A DNA stretch of 64,000 nt from Gammaproteobacteria bacterium. GTDB lineage: Bacteria > Pseudomonadota > Gammaproteobacteria > Pseudomonadales > Azotimanducaceae. This document shows positions 51,205 to 62,476 of this stretch, one piece after another. The stretch lies in the NCBI GenBank assembly GCA_028821125.1, contig JAPPHD010000122.1, forward strand, positions 1-64,000. Direction: 5' to 3'. The position numbers and the translations under genes were made by a program. Each line of letters begins with the position of its first letter. The first letter of the stretch is position 1. The notes beneath the pieces were generated by a model that ran no database searches, had not been told where the DNA came from, and worked only from the letters and a program-made list of their open reading frames with translations.

Positions 51205-53778
51205 ATGACGGATGTAACGGTCAGACAGCTTGCGGAGACGGTGGGAGCACCGGTAGACCGCCTGTTGCGGCAGATGGCGGACGCAGGCCTGCCGCACACC
51301 AGCGACGGCGAGCCCGTTACCGAAAGCCAGAAACAGAAGCTTCTGGCCCATCTGAAGCAAAGCCACGGCTCCTCAATCTCGGCGCCCAGAAAGATCACCT
51401 TCAAGAAGAAGTCCATCGGCACACTGAAGACGGGGCAGGGGCGCACCGGGCGCAACGTCACCGTGGAGGTGCGGCGGAAGCGTACCTATGTGAAGCGTCC
51501 GGAACCGGTACCCGCCAAGGTGCAGCCCACGGGGCCCCGGCAGCCGTCACAGACCGAGATGGAAGCCCGCCGTATCCGCGAGGAAGAGCTTGCGCGCAAG
51601 GCGGCCGAACAGGAATCCCGGCGGGCCGAAAGCGAACGCAAGGCGGAAGAGGCCCGCCGGCGCGACGAAGAGGCGCGGCTGGAGGCGGAGCGCAAGGCCC
51701 AGGAAGAAAAGGCGGCCAGGGAAGCTGAAGAGAAGCGTGCCCTGGAAAAGGCGCAGGCCGCGGGCGCGGGGAAACCGGAAGATGCGGCGGCGAAAGCCGC
51801 GGCGGCGGCCGCGGAGGCACAGGCCAGGGCACAGGCCAGCGAGAAGGCCGGCAAGCGGGCCAAGGGCAAGGACCGGGACCGGGCCGGACGTGGCGAATTC
51901 GGCGCCGGCAGGCATACGCGCCGCGAACTGTCGCTCAAGTCGGAGCGCCGCGGGCGCCGCCGGCACCGGCCGGCGCCGGTCAAGCTCGAGCAGCACGGCG
52001 GTGAGTTCAAGCCGACGGAATTCATTGCCCGGGAAGTGGAGGTGCCGGACGCGATCGCCGTCGGCGAACTGGCCCAGCGCATGACCGTCAAGGCCGGTGA
52101 AGTGATCAAGACGCTGATGGGCCTCGGCGTCATGGCGACCATCAACCAGGTGATCGACCAGGACGTTGCGACCCTGGTCGTGGAGGAGATGGGCCACAAG
52201 GTAAAGCTGATCCACGAAGACGCGATCGAGCAGGCCCTGGAGCAGTCGCTGAAGATCGAGGGAGAGGGCGAGGTGCGCGCGCCGGTGGTCACGGTCATGG
52301 GCCACGTCGACCACGGCAAGACCTCCCTTCTGGATTTCATTCGCAACACCCGGGTGGTCAGCGGCGAGGCCGGGGGCATTACCCAGCACATCGGCGCCTA
52401 TTCCGTCGATACCGACCATGGCCGCATCACCTTCATCGACACGCCGGGTCATGCGGCGTTCACCGCCATGCGCGCGCGGGGAGCCATGGTCACGGACATC
52501 GTGGTTCTGGTCGTGGCCGCGGACGACGGCGTCATGCCGCAAACGGAGGAAGCCATTCAGCACGCCAAGGCGGCCGAGGTGCCCATCGTGGTGGCGGTCA
52601 ACAAGATGGACCTGGCGGGCGCCGACCCCGAAAGGGTCACCAAGGAACTCGCGGCCAAGGATGTGGCGCCCGAAGACTGGGGCGGCGACACCCAGTTCGT
52701 GCAGGTGTCCGCGGTCACCGGCGATGGCATCGACGGGCTGCTGGAAGCCATCCTGTTGCAGGCGGAACTGCTCGAACTCAAGGCGGTACCGGATGCTCCG
52801 GCCCGGGGCGTGGTGGTCGAATCCCGGCTCGACCGGGGCCGCGGCCCCGTATCCACGGTGCTGGTACAGAACGGCACGCTCAGGCAGGGCGACATCATCA
52901 TTGCCGGCGAGTTTCACGGCCGCGTGCGGGCCATGCTCGACGACCAGGGCGCACAGACCCGGCAGGCCGGTCCGTCGCTCCCGGCCGAGGTTCTGGGCTT
53001 GAGCGGCACGCCCGGTGCGGGCGACAGCTTCTCCGTGGTGACCGACGAGCGCTCGGCGCGGGATCTGGCCGAGTTCCGGCGCGACAAGTCCCAGGAACAG
53101 CGCCAAGCCATGCAGCAGGCGGCCAAGCTCGACAACCTTTTCGCCCAGCTTGGCGAAGGCGAAAAACGTGTGCTGAAACTGGTGGTGAAGGCCGACGTGC
53201 GGGGCAGCCTGGAAGCCATCGTGCAGTCGATGGCCGATCTCGGCAACGACGAGGTTTCGGTCACCGTGCTCGGCTCCGGGGTCGGCGCCGTCACCGAAAG
53301 CGACGTCAACATGGCGGTCACCTACAGCGCAGCGGTGTTCGGGTTCAATGTTCGCGCCGACAACGCGGCGAAAGCCGTTGCCGAGCGGGAAGGCCTTGAC
53401 CTGCGCTACTACAGCGTCATCTACGAGATGATCGACGACGTCAAGCAGGTGCTGAGCGGCATGCTCGCGCCGGAGACCAGGGAGGAGATCCTGGGCGTTG
53501 CGGAGGTCCGCGAGGTGTTCCGGTCGCCCCGGTTCGGGCAGGTTGCGGGTTGCATGGTCACGGAAGGCGCCGTGTACAGGAATCGCCCGATTCGGGTGCT
53601 GCGCGACAATGTCGTGATCTACGAAGGCGAGCTCGAGTCCCTGCGCCGCTTCAAGGACGATGTCCAGGAAGTGCGCAACGGCACGGAATGCGGTATCGGG
53701 GTGCGCAACTACAACGATGTGCGCTCGGGTGACCTCATCGAAGTGTTCGAATCCCGGGAGGTGGCGCGGGCCCTGTGA
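51205..53778 (+). CDS. infB: Translation initiation factor IF-2
   Basis: 857 residues. N-terminal IF2-N module ([20 protein letters not shown]), a long charged Ala/Glu/Arg/Lys-rich linker, a second IF2-N-like module ([19 protein letters not shown]), then the G domain with GHVDHGKT at 366-373, DTPGHAAF and NKMD, followed by domains II, III and the fMet-tRNA-binding C2 domain. Brings initiator tRNA to the 30S subunit. ATG at 51205. The initiator tRNA gene heads the same operon. Confidence 0.96.
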   Translation: MTDVTVRQLAETVGAPVDRLLRQMADAGLPHTSDGEPVTESQKQKLLAHLKQSHGSSISAPRKITFKKKSIGTLKTGQGRTGRNVTVEVRRKRTYVKRPEPVPAKVQPTGPRQPSQTEMEARRIREEELARKAAEQESRRAESERKAEEARRRDEEARLEAERKAQEEKAAREAEEKRALEKAQAAGAGKPEDAAAKAAAAAAEAQARAQASEKAGKRAKGKDRDRAGRGEFGAGRHTRRELSLKSERRGRRRHRPAPVKLEQHGGEFKPTEFIAREVEVPDAIAVGELAQRMTVKAGEVIKTLMGLGVMATINQVIDQDVATLVVEEMGHKVKLIHEDAIEQALEQSLKIEGEGEVRAPVVTVMGHVDHGKTSLLDFIRNTRVVSGEAGGITQHIGAYSVDTDHGRITFIDTPGHAAFTAMRARGAMVTDIVVLVVAADDGVMPQTEEAIQHAKAAEVPIVVAVNKMDLAGADPERVTKELAAKDVAPEDWGGDTQFVQVSAVTGDGIDGLLEAILLQAELLELKAVPDAPARGVVVESRLDRGRGPVSTVLVQNGTLRQGDIIIAGEFHGRVRAMLDDQGAQTRQAGPSLPAEVLGLSGTPGAGDSFSVVTDERSARDLAEFRRDKSQEQRQAMQQAAKLDNLFAQLGEGEKRVLKLVVKADVRGSLEAIVQSMADLGNDEVSVTVLGSGVGAVTESDVNMAVTYSAAVFGFNVRADNAAKAVAEREGLDLRYYSVIYEMIDDVKQVLSGMLAPETREEILGVAEVREVFRSPRFGQVAGCMVTEGAVYRNRPIRVLRDNVVIYEGELESLRRFKDDVQEVRNGTECGIGVRNYNDVRSGDLIEVFESREVARAL

Positions 53779-53800
53779 GGCGCCGGCGGGCCAGTAGCTG

Positions 53801-54178
53801 ATGCGGGAGTACGGGCGTGATCTGCGGGTTGCCGACATGGTGCGCGAGGAACTCGCGTGCATTATCCAGCGACAGGCACGGGATCCGCGCATCGGCTCCG
53901 TCAGCGTCAACGATGTGCGGGTGAGCAAAGACCTTTCATTCGCCGATGTCTATGTGTCGTCCATGGATGCGCCAGGCCCCGCGGAGCAGGCCGACCTTGT
54001 GGCGATCCTGAACAGGGCCGCCGGATTTTTCCGCTCGGAACTCGCGAAACGGCACTCGATGCGCACGACGCCCAGGCCCAGGTTTCACTACGACGTTTCC
54101 GTGGAGCGGGGGCCGCGCCTGGAAAGGCTGATCACCGATGCGCTCGCCGCCGACAGGAGCGCACACGAACATGGGTAG
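53801..54178 (+). CDS. rbfA: Ribosome-binding factor A
   Basis: 125 residues, KH-like fold: REYGRDLRVADMVREELACI, RDPRIGSVSVNDVRVSKDLS, FADVYVSSM and a C-terminal RTTPRPRFHYDVSVERG. Binds the 30S 5' region during late assembly and cold adaptation. Its last codons overlap the truB start by 8 nt. Confidence 0.95.
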   Translation: MREYGRDLRVADMVREELACIIQRQARDPRIGSVSVNDVRVSKDLSFADVYVSSMDAPGPAEQADLVAILNRAAGFFRSELAKRHSMRTTPRPRFHYDVSVERGPRLERLITDALAADRSAHEHG

Positions 54179-55103
54179 CCGCCGGGGTCGTGTCGTCGAT
54201 GGCATCGTGGCTATCGACAAGCCGCGTGGCATGAGTTCCAACGACGCGGTGCAGAAGGCGAAGCGGTTGTTCGGCGCGCGCAAGGTAGGGCATACGGGCA
54301 GCCTCGATCCGCTGGCCACCGGCGTTCTGCCGCTCTGTTTCGGTGAAGCGACGAAGTTTTCCCGGTATCTGCTGGCCTCGGACAAGAAATATCGGGCGCG
54401 TATCAAGCTCGGCGTTGCCACGGACAGCGGCGATGCGGACGGAAAGATCGTCTCGAAGCGGTCGACCGGGGGCATCGGCAGGCCCGACATCGAGAAAGCG
54501 CTCAACTGCTTTCGCGGCGAGATCATGCAGGCGCCGCCCATGTTCTCGGCGGTGAAACACAAGGGGCAACCGCTCTACAAGCTCGCCCGGCAGGGCATCG
54601 AAATAGAACGGGAAGCGCGGGCCGTCACCATCTACTCCAATGAACTCGTCTCCTTCGAAGGCGACGAATTTGAAGTGGATACCCATTGCAGCAAGGGTAC
54701 GTACGTGCGTGCCATCGCGGAAGAAATGGGCGAGATGCTCGGTTGCGGCGCCCACGTCACCGCCCTCAGGCGCAGCCGGGCGGGGCCGTACGGCGAGTCG
54801 GACCTGGTCACCTTCGATGAACTGGAAAAGTCCAGGGAACAGGGGTCGCTGGACCCGTACCTGCAGCCCGTGTGGACGGCGGTGCGGGAATGGCCCGAAG
54901 TATCGCTGAACGAAGACGTGGCGTATTACCTGCGCCACGGGCAACCGGTCATCGTTCCCCACTCGCCGACCAGCGGCTGGGTGCGGCTGTCGGAATCGTC
55001 GGGAACGGGTTGCCGGTTCCTGGGTGTCGGCGAAGTGCTCGACGACGGCAGGATCGCGCCGCGCCGCCTGCTGACCCGCGCCGGCGTGGCAGGCAGGCAC
55101 TGA
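54171..55103 (+). CDS. truB: tRNA pseudouridine(55) synthase TruB
   Basis: 310 residues. GIVAIDKPRGMSSNDAV, KVGHTGSLDPLATGVLPLC with the catalytic aspartate, YRARIKLGVATDSGDADG, APPMFSAVKHKGQPLYKLAR and the PUA-like C-terminus (TKGTYVRAI-type segment CSKGTYVRAIAEEMG). Makes pseudouridine 55 in the T-loop of tRNAs. ATG at 54171 is inside the rbfA end. Followed by rpsO after 98 nt. Confidence 0.95.
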   Translation: MGSRRGRVVDGIVAIDKPRGMSSNDAVQKAKRLFGARKVGHTGSLDPLATGVLPLCFGEATKFSRYLLASDKKYRARIKLGVATDSGDADGKIVSKRSTGGIGRPDIEKALNCFRGEIMQAPPMFSAVKHKGQPLYKLARQGIEIEREARAVTIYSNELVSFEGDEFEVDTHCSKGTYVRAIAEEMGEMLGCGAHVTALRRSRAGPYGESDLVTFDELEKSREQGSLDPYLQPVWTAVREWPEVSLNEDVAYYLRHGQPVIVPHSPTSGWVRLSESSGTGCRFLGVGEVLDDGRIAPRRLLTRAGVAGRH

Positions 55104-55201
55104 GTTCAGGAGAACGTTTCGGACAGGACGTAACCGCGATTCGACTGGAAATACGCCCGGTTGGCTCGCATTGCATTGATTGAGCGTATTTGGAGACCAC
55201 T

Positions 55202-55471
55202 ATGGCTTTATCGGCAGAAACGAAATCGGACATCATCAGGGACTACCAGGTACAGGAGGGCGACACCGGTTCGCCCGAAGTGCAGGTTGCGCTGCTCACC
55301 CACAACATTAACTCGCTGCAGGACCACTTCCGCGCACACAAGAAGGATCACCACTCCCGGCGCGGCCTCATTCGCATGGTGAACCAGCGCCGCAAGCTGC
55401 TGGACTACCTCAAGGAAAAAGACGGCTCGCGGTATCGTTCGCTGATCAAGCGCCTGGGCTTGAGAAGATAG
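55202..55471 (+). CDS. rpsO: 30S ribosomal protein S15
   Basis: 89 residues, exact family length: [55 protein letters not shown] and [17 protein letters not shown] ending. Binds 16S rRNA and, in E. coli, represses its own translation. ATG at 55202 after GGAGACCACT. Precedes pnp by 61 nt. Confidence 0.97.
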   Translation: MALSAETKSDIIRDYQVQEGDTGSPEVQVALLTHNINSLQDHFRAHKKDHHSRRGLIRMVNQRRKLLDYLKEKDGSRYRSLIKRLGLRR

Positions 55472-55532
55472 CCGGGGTACCCGTTCCACACCAGAATTCA
55501 TGGGCGCCGCAGGCGCTCGAAACAAGGAGATC

Positions 55533-57635
55533 ATGTTGAATCCAGTCATCAAGGAATTTCAGTTCGGCGACCAGACAGTACGCATCGAGACCGGGCAAAT
55601 CGCCCGGCAGGCGACCGGGGCCGCCATGGTTTATATCGGAGATACCGCGGTGCTGACCACGGTGGTCGGCGTGAAAACGCCGCGGCCGGGGCAGAGCTTT
55701 TTTCCGCTGACGGTGAACTACCAGGAAAAGACCTACGCGGCGGGCAAGATCCCGGGCGGTTTCTTCCGGCGGGAAGGCAGGCCGTCAGAGAAGGAGACAC
55801 TGACCTGCCGGTTGATCGACCGCCCCATTCGCCCCCTCTTTCCGAAGGGTTTCATGAACGAAGTGCAGGTCATCCCGACGGTCATGTCGGTGGACAAGAA
55901 CCGGGACCCGGACATTGCCGCCATGATCGGCGCATCGGCGGCGCTGGCGATCTCGGGCATTCCGTTCAAGGGCCCGATCGGCGCGGCGCGCGTGGGTTAC
56001 CGCAACAACGAATACCTGCTCAACCCCAGCCACTCGGCGCTGGAGGAATCCGGGTTGAACATGGTGGTTGCGGGCACGGAATCCGCCGTGCTCATGGTCG
56101 AATCCGAAGCGAAGGAGCTGAGCGAGGACGAGATGCTCGGTGCGGTGCTGTTCGCGCATCAGGAGATGCAGGTCGTGATTCAGGCTGTCCGTGAGCTGGC
56201 CGAGGAAGCCGGCAAGGCGCCTTGGGACTGGCAACCGGAACCCGTCGACGAGGCGCTCCTTCAGGCCGTGGAATATGCCGTGGGCGCCGGCCTCGGAGAA
56301 GCCTACCGAATCACCGACAAGCTCGAGCGGCAGGCCCGGGTCACGCAATTGCGCGAAGAAACCGTGGAGCTTCTCAGCGGCGCGGAGGAAGCGCATTACA
56401 GTGCCGATGCGGTGGCGGACACGTTTGCCAGGGTCGAAAAAGACCTTGTACGCCGGCGGGTCCTCGACGGCGAGCCACGCATCGACGGTCGCGACCGGCG
56501 CACGGTACGGCCGATCGGCGTGGAGGTCGGGCTGCTGCCCAAGACTCATGGATCGGCCCTATTCACGCGGGGCGAAACCCAGGCGATCGTCACTGCTACT
56601 TTGGGCACGCTCAGGGATGCGGCGCTCATCGATGCGCTGGAAGGCAGTTACAAGGATCATTTCATGCTGCACTACAACTTCCCGCCCTACTCCGTGGGGG
56701 AAGCGGCCTTCATGACCGGGCCGAAACGTCGCGAGATCGGCCACGGACGGCTGGCCCGCAGGGGCATGGCCGCGGTGCTGCCCAATGAGGAGGAGTTTCC
56801 CTACACCCTGCGGGTGGTGTCCGAGATCACCGAATCGAACGGGTCCAGCTCGATGGCCAGCGTCTGCGGTTCATCGCTCGCCCTCATGGATGCGGGCGTC
56901 CCCCTCAAGGCGGCGGTGGCCGGCGTTGCCATGGGCCTGGTCAAACAGGGCGACCGGTTTGCCGTACTCACCGACATCCTGGGCGACGAGGACCATCTCG
57001 GCGACATGGACTTCAAGGTGGCGGGCACGTCCAGCGGCGTCACCGCGCTGCAGATGGACATCAAGATCGACGGCATCACCGAAGAGATCATGGAGTCTGC
57101 CCTCGAACAGGCGCTGGAGGCCAGGTTGCATATCCTCGGCGAGATGAACAAGGTCATCTCCAGGTCGCGGGACGAGATTTCCGAGAACGCGCCCGCCATG
57201 ACGGTGATCAAGGTCCATCCGGACAAGATCCGCGACGTGATCGGCAAGGGCGGGGCGACCATCCGCTCCATCGTTGATGAAACCGGGGCGGATGTGGATA
57301 TCGAGGACGACGGCACCGTGCGCATCTATGCCGAAAACGCGGAGAGCAAGGATGCGGCGGTGGCCAGGGTGCAGGAGATCACCGCGGAAGCGGAGGTCGG
57401 CCGCATCTACAACGGCCGCGTCGAGCGGATTGTCGATTTTGGCGCCTTCATCAGCATACTGCCGGGCAAGGACGGGCTGCTGCACATCTCGCAGATCGCC
57501 AAGGAACGGGTCGAGACCGTCGGCGACTACCTGGAAGAGGGGCAGATGGTGGACGTGGTGGTGCTGGATGTGGATCAGCGCGGGCGCATCAAGCTCAGCA
57601 TGAAGGAAGTGGAGAACTACGCCGAATCGGCTTGA
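55533..57635 (+). CDS. pnp: Polyribonucleotide nucleotidyltransferase (PNPase)
   Basis: 700 residues. Two RNase PH domains ([71 protein letters not shown]), then a KH domain ([20 protein letters not shown]) and S1 domain ([20 protein letters not shown]). Degrades RNA phosphorolytically from the 3' end with RNase R, also encoded here. ATG at 55533. rpsO-pnp is the conserved operon end, followed directly by repeat copy D. Confidence 0.98.
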   Translation: MLNPVIKEFQFGDQTVRIETGQIARQATGAAMVYIGDTAVLTTVVGVKTPRPGQSFFPLTVNYQEKTYAAGKIPGGFFRREGRPSEKETLTCRLIDRPIRPLFPKGFMNEVQVIPTVMSVDKNRDPDIAAMIGASAALAISGIPFKGPIGAARVGYRNNEYLLNPSHSALEESGLNMVVAGTESAVLMVESEAKELSEDEMLGAVLFAHQEMQVVIQAVRELAEEAGKAPWDWQPEPVDEALLQAVEYAVGAGLGEAYRITDKLERQARVTQLREETVELLSGAEEAHYSADAVADTFARVEKDLVRRRVLDGEPRIDGRDRRTVRPIGVEVGLLPKTHGSALFTRGETQAIVTATLGTLRDAALIDALEGSYKDHFMLHYNFPPYSVGEAAFMTGPKRREIGHGRLARRGMAAVLPNEEEFPYTLRVVSEITESNGSSSMASVCGSSLALMDAGVPLKAAVAGVAMGLVKQGDRFAVLTDILGDEDHLGDMDFKVAGTSSGVTALQMDIKIDGITEEIMESALEQALEARLHILGEMNKVISRSRDEISENAPAMTVIKVHPDKIRDVIGKGGATIRSIVDETGADVDIEDDGTVRIYAENAESKDAAVARVQEITAEAEVGRIYNGRVERIVDFGAFISILPGKDGLLHISQIAKERVETVGDYLEEGQMVDVVVLDVDQRGRIKLSMKEVENYAESA

Positions 57636-57670
57636 TCCTATGAGCCCGGCACCGGGTTTCCGAGTTCTAT

Positions 57671-57870
57671 GGAACAACTGCCAGTACCGGGCAGCGAGTT
57701 CGCATACGGCGCTTCCCTTTCGGCGCACGGCCACATCATCCTGCCGTACGCTAGGTTTTCGGACGAGCTTAACGCGCCGAAAGGGAAGCGCCGCATACGA
57801 ACTCTTTCCCGAGATTCGGCGTTGTTCCTTCCACTTCCTCGTCTCGGGGCGCCGGGTTGCCGACTCGCAT
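57671..57870 (-). repeat. Dispersed hairpin repeat, copy D (complete) with flanking module
   Basis: 158-bp element from GGAACAAC at 57671 to GTTGTTCC ending 57828, the same length as copy B. Arms 57696-57726 and 57774-57804, 47-nt loop. Arms carry GGCGCTTCC/GGAAGCGCC where copy B has GGGGCTTCC/GGAAGCCCC, again a paired change. The module follows at 57829-57870. It lies between convergent pnp and an LLM oxidoreductase gene; nothing else was recognised in the 259-nt gap. Confidence 0.9.
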
Positions 57871-57894
57871 GGAACTGCTTTTCACCGGGAACGA

Positions 57895-58761
57895 TCACAG
57901 TGCGGAGTATTCCTCGATACGGGACTTCCAACGGAGGGCATCCTCCGGTGCCTGGATGGCCACCGGCATGCCGGGCATGAGGCTGACCGGCATGAGCACC
58001 CTCGAGACGCCCAGGGCCGCCAGCCGTGGGAGGTCCGCAAGGTCTTCCGGAGCGCTTACCGTGATCTCGATCTCATCGGGATTGCGTCCGCTTTCCTGCG
58101 CCGATTGCTGGGCCAGTTCGATGAGATCCTCCGGAACGCCTCGGGCCGGGAAGAAGCCGTCGCCGAGCCTTCCCGCGCGCCGGGCGGCGGCCTTGGAGTG
58201 GCCGCCGATGATGATGGGGACGCTTCCGTTGGGCGGTTGGGGCAGGCAATAGACCCGGTCGAAGTTGACATAACTGCCGTGAAAGCTGGGCATCTCCATG
58301 CTCCAGAGCGCCCGCATTGCGGCGATGTATTCGTCGGTGCGGGCGCCGCGTTCGGCGAAGGGGGCGCCGATGGTGTCGAATTCCTCCTTGAGCCAGCCCA
58401 CGCCGATGCCGAGCAGCATGCGTCCGCCCGACAGGCAATCGAGGGTCGCCACCTGCTTGGCGATGATCACGGGGTTGTGCTGGGGCAGTATGAGGATGCC
58501 GGTTGCCAGGCGAATGCGGGTAGTTGCGGCGGCTACGTAGGACAGCCAGATCAGGGGGTCGGGTATGGGGAACTCGTCGTTGGGGCTCATGCGGCCGCTG
58601 GGGGAGTATGGGTAGGTGGACTCGTATCCGGCGGGAACGACAGTGTGTTCAACCGTCCAGGCAGACTCGAATCCCGCCTCTTCGCCCGCCTGGAGCAACT
58701 CGATGGCGTTCGCCGGGTCGGTGTACCGGCCGATGTTGCAGTAGCGCAGTCCGAATTTCAT
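57895..58761 (-). CDS. LLM-class F420-type oxidoreductase
   Basis: 288 residues of the luciferase-like family, shorter than the gene at 19239. Motifs: MKFGLRYCNIGRYTDPANAI, GFESAWTVEHTVVPAGYEST, IRLATGILILPQHNPVIIAK, ATLDCLSGGRMLLGIGVGWL, PIIIGGHSKAAARRAGRLGD. The pattern matches the probable F420-dependent group common in Actinobacteria; cofactor and substrate not proven. Convergent with pnp, separated by repeat copy D. Confidence 0.88.
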   Translation of the reverse strand: MKFGLRYCNIGRYTDPANAIELLQAGEEAGFESAWTVEHTVVPAGYESTYPYSPSGRMSPNDEFPIPDPLIWLSYVAAATTRIRLATGILILPQHNPVIIAKQVATLDCLSGGRMLLGIGVGWLKEEFDTIGAPFAERGARTDEYIAAMRALWSMEMPSFHGSYVNFDRVYCLPQPPNGSVPIIIGGHSKAAARRAGRLGDGFFPARGVPEDLIELAQQSAQESGRNPDEIEITVSAPEDLADLPRLAALGVSRVLMPVSLMPGMPVAIQAPEDALRWKSRIEEYSAL

Positions 58762-58840
58762 GTCGTATCCGTTTCTCCCTTCGCCGATTCGACGCTGGGT
58801 TCTCGTGCCGGCCGGGCAAGCACGCCGATTGGACCGTCTG

Positions 58841-59941
58841 TCAGGGCTCCGCGGCGGGTTTGACGCGCAGTACGCTGCCCTCGGGGCTGTCCGTCAGCAG
58901 GTAAAGGTAGCCGTCCGGACCGGCCCGTACGTCCCGCAGCCGCTTGCCGAGTTCCGTGAACAGTATTTCCTCGCCCACCGCCTTGCCGTTCTCGAGATCG
59001 ACGCGGCGCACGGATCGTTCCACCAGGGTGGCGACGAAGAGGTCGCCCCGCCACTCCGGGAAGGCGTTGCCGTCATAGTAGGCGAGGCCGGCGGGTGCTA
59101 TTGAAGGCGTCCAGTAGAGGACGGGCTGCTGCATGCCGGGGTGTTCCGTGTAGGGGGAGATGTAGGAACCGGTATAGTCGATCCCGTAGGTAATCGCGGG
59201 CCAGCCGTAATTTTTGCCGGGTTCGATGCGATTGAGTTCATCGCCGCCCCGGGGGCCGTGTTCGTGCAGGTAGACGCCGTCGGGGGTTGCGACGATTCCC
59301 TGTTGATTGCGGTGGCCGTAGGACCAGATTTCCGGGCGGGCGTCGTCGCGGCCGATAAACGGATTGTCCCGGGGCAACGAGCCGTCCGGGCCGATGCGCA
59401 GGGTCTTGCCGAGGAGGCTCTTGAGATCCAGCGCCTGTTCGCGGTAGTCGAACCCGTCGCCGGAGACGATGAGCAGGGTGCCGTCGGCGAGAAAGGCCAT
59501 CCGCCCGCCGTAGTGGTTCGGTGTGTCCTTGTCGGGCTCGCCCATCAGGATCATTTCGAATCCGGACAGCGCCGCGCCGTCGAAGCGGGCGCGCCCCACG
59601 GCCAGGCGGTTGGCGCTGCGGGTGCCGTGGGCATAGGAGAGGTAGACCTGGCGGTTGGCGGTGAAGTCCGGGTCCACGAGGATGTCGAAGAACCCGCCCT
59701 GGTCCTGCACATAGGTATCCGGCACCCCGGTAATGGGCGTGGGGTCCAGCCGGCCGTCGCGAATGATGCGCAGGCGCCCCTCCCGCTCCGTGACGAGCAT
59801 GTCTCCGCCGGGCAGGAACGCCAGCGACCAGGGAAACGCCAGCCCTTCGGCAACCGTTTCCACCTCGTATTCGAGAGCGGCCAAAGGGACACCGGCGCCG
59901 GTGCAGAGGACGAGAACCGACAGTTGGAGCAGACGCTTCAC
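58841..59941 (-). CDS. PQQ-dependent sugar dehydrogenase family protein
   Basis: 366 residues, periplasmic: GTG start gives a signal peptide MKRLLQLSVLVLCTGAGVPL. Six-bladed propeller of the soluble aldose/glucose dehydrogenase family: FPWSLAFLPGGDMLVTEREG, DQGGFFDILVDPDF, YGGRMAFLADGTLLIVSGDG, IWSYGHRNQQGI and EHGPRGGDELNRIEPGKNYG hold the likely PQQ/Ca ligands. Oxidises sugars with pyrroloquinoline quinone in characterised relatives. GTGA overlap with the membrane-protein gene upstream indicates coupling. Confidence 0.9.
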   Translation of the reverse strand: MKRLLQLSVLVLCTGAGVPLAALEYEVETVAEGLAFPWSLAFLPGGDMLVTEREGRLRIIRDGRLDPTPITGVPDTYVQDQGGFFDILVDPDFTANRQVYLSYAHGTRSANRLAVGRARFDGAALSGFEMILMGEPDKDTPNHYGGRMAFLADGTLLIVSGDGFDYREQALDLKSLLGKTLRIGPDGSLPRDNPFIGRDDARPEIWSYGHRNQQGIVATPDGVYLHEHGPRGGDELNRIEPGKNYGWPAITYGIDYTGSYISPYTEHPGMQQPVLYWTPSIAPAGLAYYDGNAFPEWRGDLFVATLVERSVRRVDLENGKAVGEEILFTELGKRLRDVRAGPDGYLYLLTDSPEGSVLRVKPAAEP

Positions 59942-60387
59942 TCGGGGCGCTTCCAGGCCATCACCCGGGCAAACAGCCAGCCGGCGGCCCCGCATGCGAG
60001 AGCCTGGGTCAGAAGGCCGAACGGCGTGCGTGCCCCGCCGATAACGGTGCCGCCGACGAAGTAGCGGACGATGAGGATGGCGGTGACGATGGCGCCGCCG
60101 GCCGCCACCGCGAACCAGAACGGACGCGGCCCCGGCACCCAGCGCAGCAGGAACGCCGCGATGGCGAAGGCGGGCAGAAACGCCACCGCCGCGATCTGAG
60201 CGTAGAAGGGCCCCATGCCGGCGATGTCGTGTACGGTCGCCGACAGCCGGTCCGTCAAGGGCACGTCGATACCGAATCCGCTCAGTCCGTTCAGCGTGAT
60301 CTGCGTGGAGGCCGCGCATCCGAGCACCGCGGCAGCGGCGACGGCCACGACGTACGCCGCGGGTATTCGTAGCCAGGGGGAGTTCAT
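59938..60387 (-). CDS. Small integral membrane protein, function unknown
   Basis: 149 residues with four predicted membrane helices (about 9-30, 58-80, 88-110, 125-142) separated by short loops. I do not recognise a named family. Coupled by a 4-nt overlap to the downstream PQQ-type dehydrogenase, so it may serve as its membrane partner or electron acceptor link; this is inference from position only. The start is 71 nt from the end of acs. Confidence 0.7.
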   Translation of the reverse strand: MNSPWLRIPAAYVVAVAAAAVLGCAASTQITLNGLSGFGIDVPLTDRLSATVHDIAGMGPFYAQIAAVAFLPAFAIAAFLLRWVPGPRPFWFAVAAGGAIVTAILIVRYFVGGTVIGGARTPFGLLTQALACGAAGWLFARVMAWKRPE

Positions 60388-60458
60388 GGCGTCAGTATAC
60401 GTAACTTCGGTCGTCGGGCTACCCGCCCGCCACGCACCGTCGGGCCGGGATGACGCCG

Positions 60459-62393
60459 CTATCCCTGCGGCGATCGGCTGGCGGTCAGGTCCTCGAGGAC
60501 GCCCGGGTCCGCCAGGGTGGTGGTGTCCCCCAGGTCGTCCAGGTCATCCGCCGCGATCTTGCGCAATATGCGGCGCATGATTTTCCCGGAACGGGTCTTG
60601 GGCAGTCCGGGCGCCCATTGTATGACGTCGGGCCGGGCGAACGGCCCGATTTCCCGGCGCACCAGGGCGATCAGTTCCTGCTGCAGCTCGTCGGGGTTTA
60701 CGTTGCTGCCTGCCATCAGCGTGACGAACGCGTAGATGCCCTCGCCCTTGATGGGGTGGGGATAGCCGACCACCGCCGCTTCGGCCACCTGCGGGTGCAG
60801 CACCAGTGCGCTTTCCACTTCGGCGGTGCCGATGCGGTGCCCGGAGACGTTCATGACGTCGTCCACGCGCCCGGTGATCCAGTAGTAGCCGTCGGCGTCG
60901 CGGCGCGCGCCGTCGCCGGTGAAGTAGAAACCGGGGTAGGCGGCGTAGTAGGTGTCGATCACGCGCTGGTGGTCGCCGTAGACGGTGCGGATCTGTCCCG
61001 GCCAGGAAGCGGTGATCACCAGGTTGCCCGACGCTTCGGTTTCCTCGATCACCCTGCCGTCGGTGTCGACCAGGGCGGGGCGCACGCCGAAGAAAGGCCG
61101 CGTCGCGCTGCCGGGCTTCAGGGTCGTCGCGCCCGGCAGCGGCGTGATCATGATGCCGCCGGTTTCCGTCTGCCACCAGGTATCGACGATGGGGCAGCGG
61201 CGGTCCCCCACCACACGGTGATACCACTCCCAGGCTTCGGGATTGATCGGCTCGCCGACCGTGCCCAGCAGTTGCAGCGAAGCACGCCCGGTGCAGGTCA
61301 CGAACCCGTCGCCCTGGCCCATGAGCTGCCGGATGGCGGTCGGTGCGGTGTAGAAGGTGTTTACGCCGTGCTTGTCCACCACCTGCCAGCAGCGCGAGGC
61401 GTCCGGCCAGGTGGGCACGCCCTCGAACATGAGCGTGGTGGCGCCGTTGGCCAGCGGCCCGTAGACGATGTAGCTATGGCCGGTGATCCAGCCGACGTCG
61501 GCGGTGCACCAGTAGATGTCGCCGTCGTGGTAGTCGAAGACGTACTTGTGGGTCATGGCGGCATAAAGGAGATAGCCGCCGGTACCGTGCTGCACGCCCT
61601 TCGGCCGGCCGGTGGATCCGGAGGTGTAAAGGATGAACAGGGGATCCTCGGCGGCCATGGGTTCCGGCTCGCATACCGCGGGCTGCCCTTCGGTGAGGTC
61701 GTGGTACCAGACATCGCGGCCGTCGACCCAGGGCACTTCCGCGCCGGTACGTCGCACGGTCACCACGGTATGAACGTTGGGGCAGTCGGCCAGCGCCGTT
61801 TCGGTATTGTGCTTGAGCGGTACGGTACGGCCGCCGCGCACCCCCTGATCGGCGGTGATGACCGTTCGGCAGTCGGAGTCGAGAATCCGGTCTTTGAGGG
61901 ACTGCGGGGAGAAACCGCCGAAAACGACGGAATGAACGGCGCCGATGCGGGCGCAGGCGAGCATTGCATAGGCCGCTTCGGGAATCATGGGCATGTAGAT
62001 GCACACCCGGTCGCCCTTCGACACGCCGCGTGAGCGCAGGCCGTTGGCAAGCCGGCAAACCGCATCGTGCAGTTGCCGGTAGGTCACGGTGGCATCGTCG
62101 GCTGGATCGTCGCCCTCCCAGATGATCGCAGTCCGGTCGGCCCTCGTGTGCAGGTGCCGATCGATGCAGTTGTAGCTGGCGTTGAGCACGGCGCCGTCGA
62201 ACCAGCGCACCCGTCCGGCCGGCAGATCCGCTTCGAATACCGTCTCCCAACCCCGGTTCCAGTCCAGGAAGATGTCGGCCTGTTCAGCCCAGAAGCCTTC
62301 GGGGTCCTCCACCGAGCGGGTGTACATTGCCTGGTACTGATCGTCGTTCAGGTAGGCGCGTTGCGCCATGAACGGGCTGACCGGGTAGCTCAT
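60459..62393 (-). CDS. acs: Acetyl-CoA synthetase
   Basis: 644 residues, standard Acs length. N-terminal [23 protein letters not shown]-binding [54 protein letters not shown], hinge [20 protein letters not shown] and C-terminal [18 protein letters not shown] with the acetylatable Lys. Converts acetate, ATP and CoA to acetyl-CoA. ATG at 62393; 83 nt separate it from pgi on the same strand. Confidence 0.97.
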   Translation of the reverse strand: MSYPVSPFMAQRAYLNDDQYQAMYTRSVEDPEGFWAEQADIFLDWNRGWETVFEADLPAGRVRWFDGAVLNASYNCIDRHLHTRADRTAIIWEGDDPADDATVTYRQLHDAVCRLANGLRSRGVSKGDRVCIYMPMIPEAAYAMLACARIGAVHSVVFGGFSPQSLKDRILDSDCRTVITADQGVRGGRTVPLKHNTETALADCPNVHTVVTVRRTGAEVPWVDGRDVWYHDLTEGQPAVCEPEPMAAEDPLFILYTSGSTGRPKGVQHGTGGYLLYAAMTHKYVFDYHDGDIYWCTADVGWITGHSYIVYGPLANGATTLMFEGVPTWPDASRCWQVVDKHGVNTFYTAPTAIRQLMGQGDGFVTCTGRASLQLLGTVGEPINPEAWEWYHRVVGDRRCPIVDTWWQTETGGIMITPLPGATTLKPGSATRPFFGVRPALVDTDGRVIEETEASGNLVITASWPGQIRTVYGDHQRVIDTYYAAYPGFYFTGDGARRDADGYYWITGRVDDVMNVSGHRIGTAEVESALVLHPQVAEAAVVGYPHPIKGEGIYAFVTLMAGSNVNPDELQQELIALVRREIGPFARPDVIQWAPGLPKTRSGKIMRRILRKIAADDLDDLGDTTTLADPGVLEDLTASRSPQG

Positions 62394-62476
62394 CGTCGTC
62401 CTCGGGCGTGCGGGTTGTCGTCCATTTGCCGATACCGTTCTGGTCCGCTTTCGTGGTGCGGGCTGGGGGGGTGCGA

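Noticed and set aside
60450..62033. Plus-strand open frame opposite acs
   Set aside because: Reverse-frame artefact; acs is full length on the minus strand.
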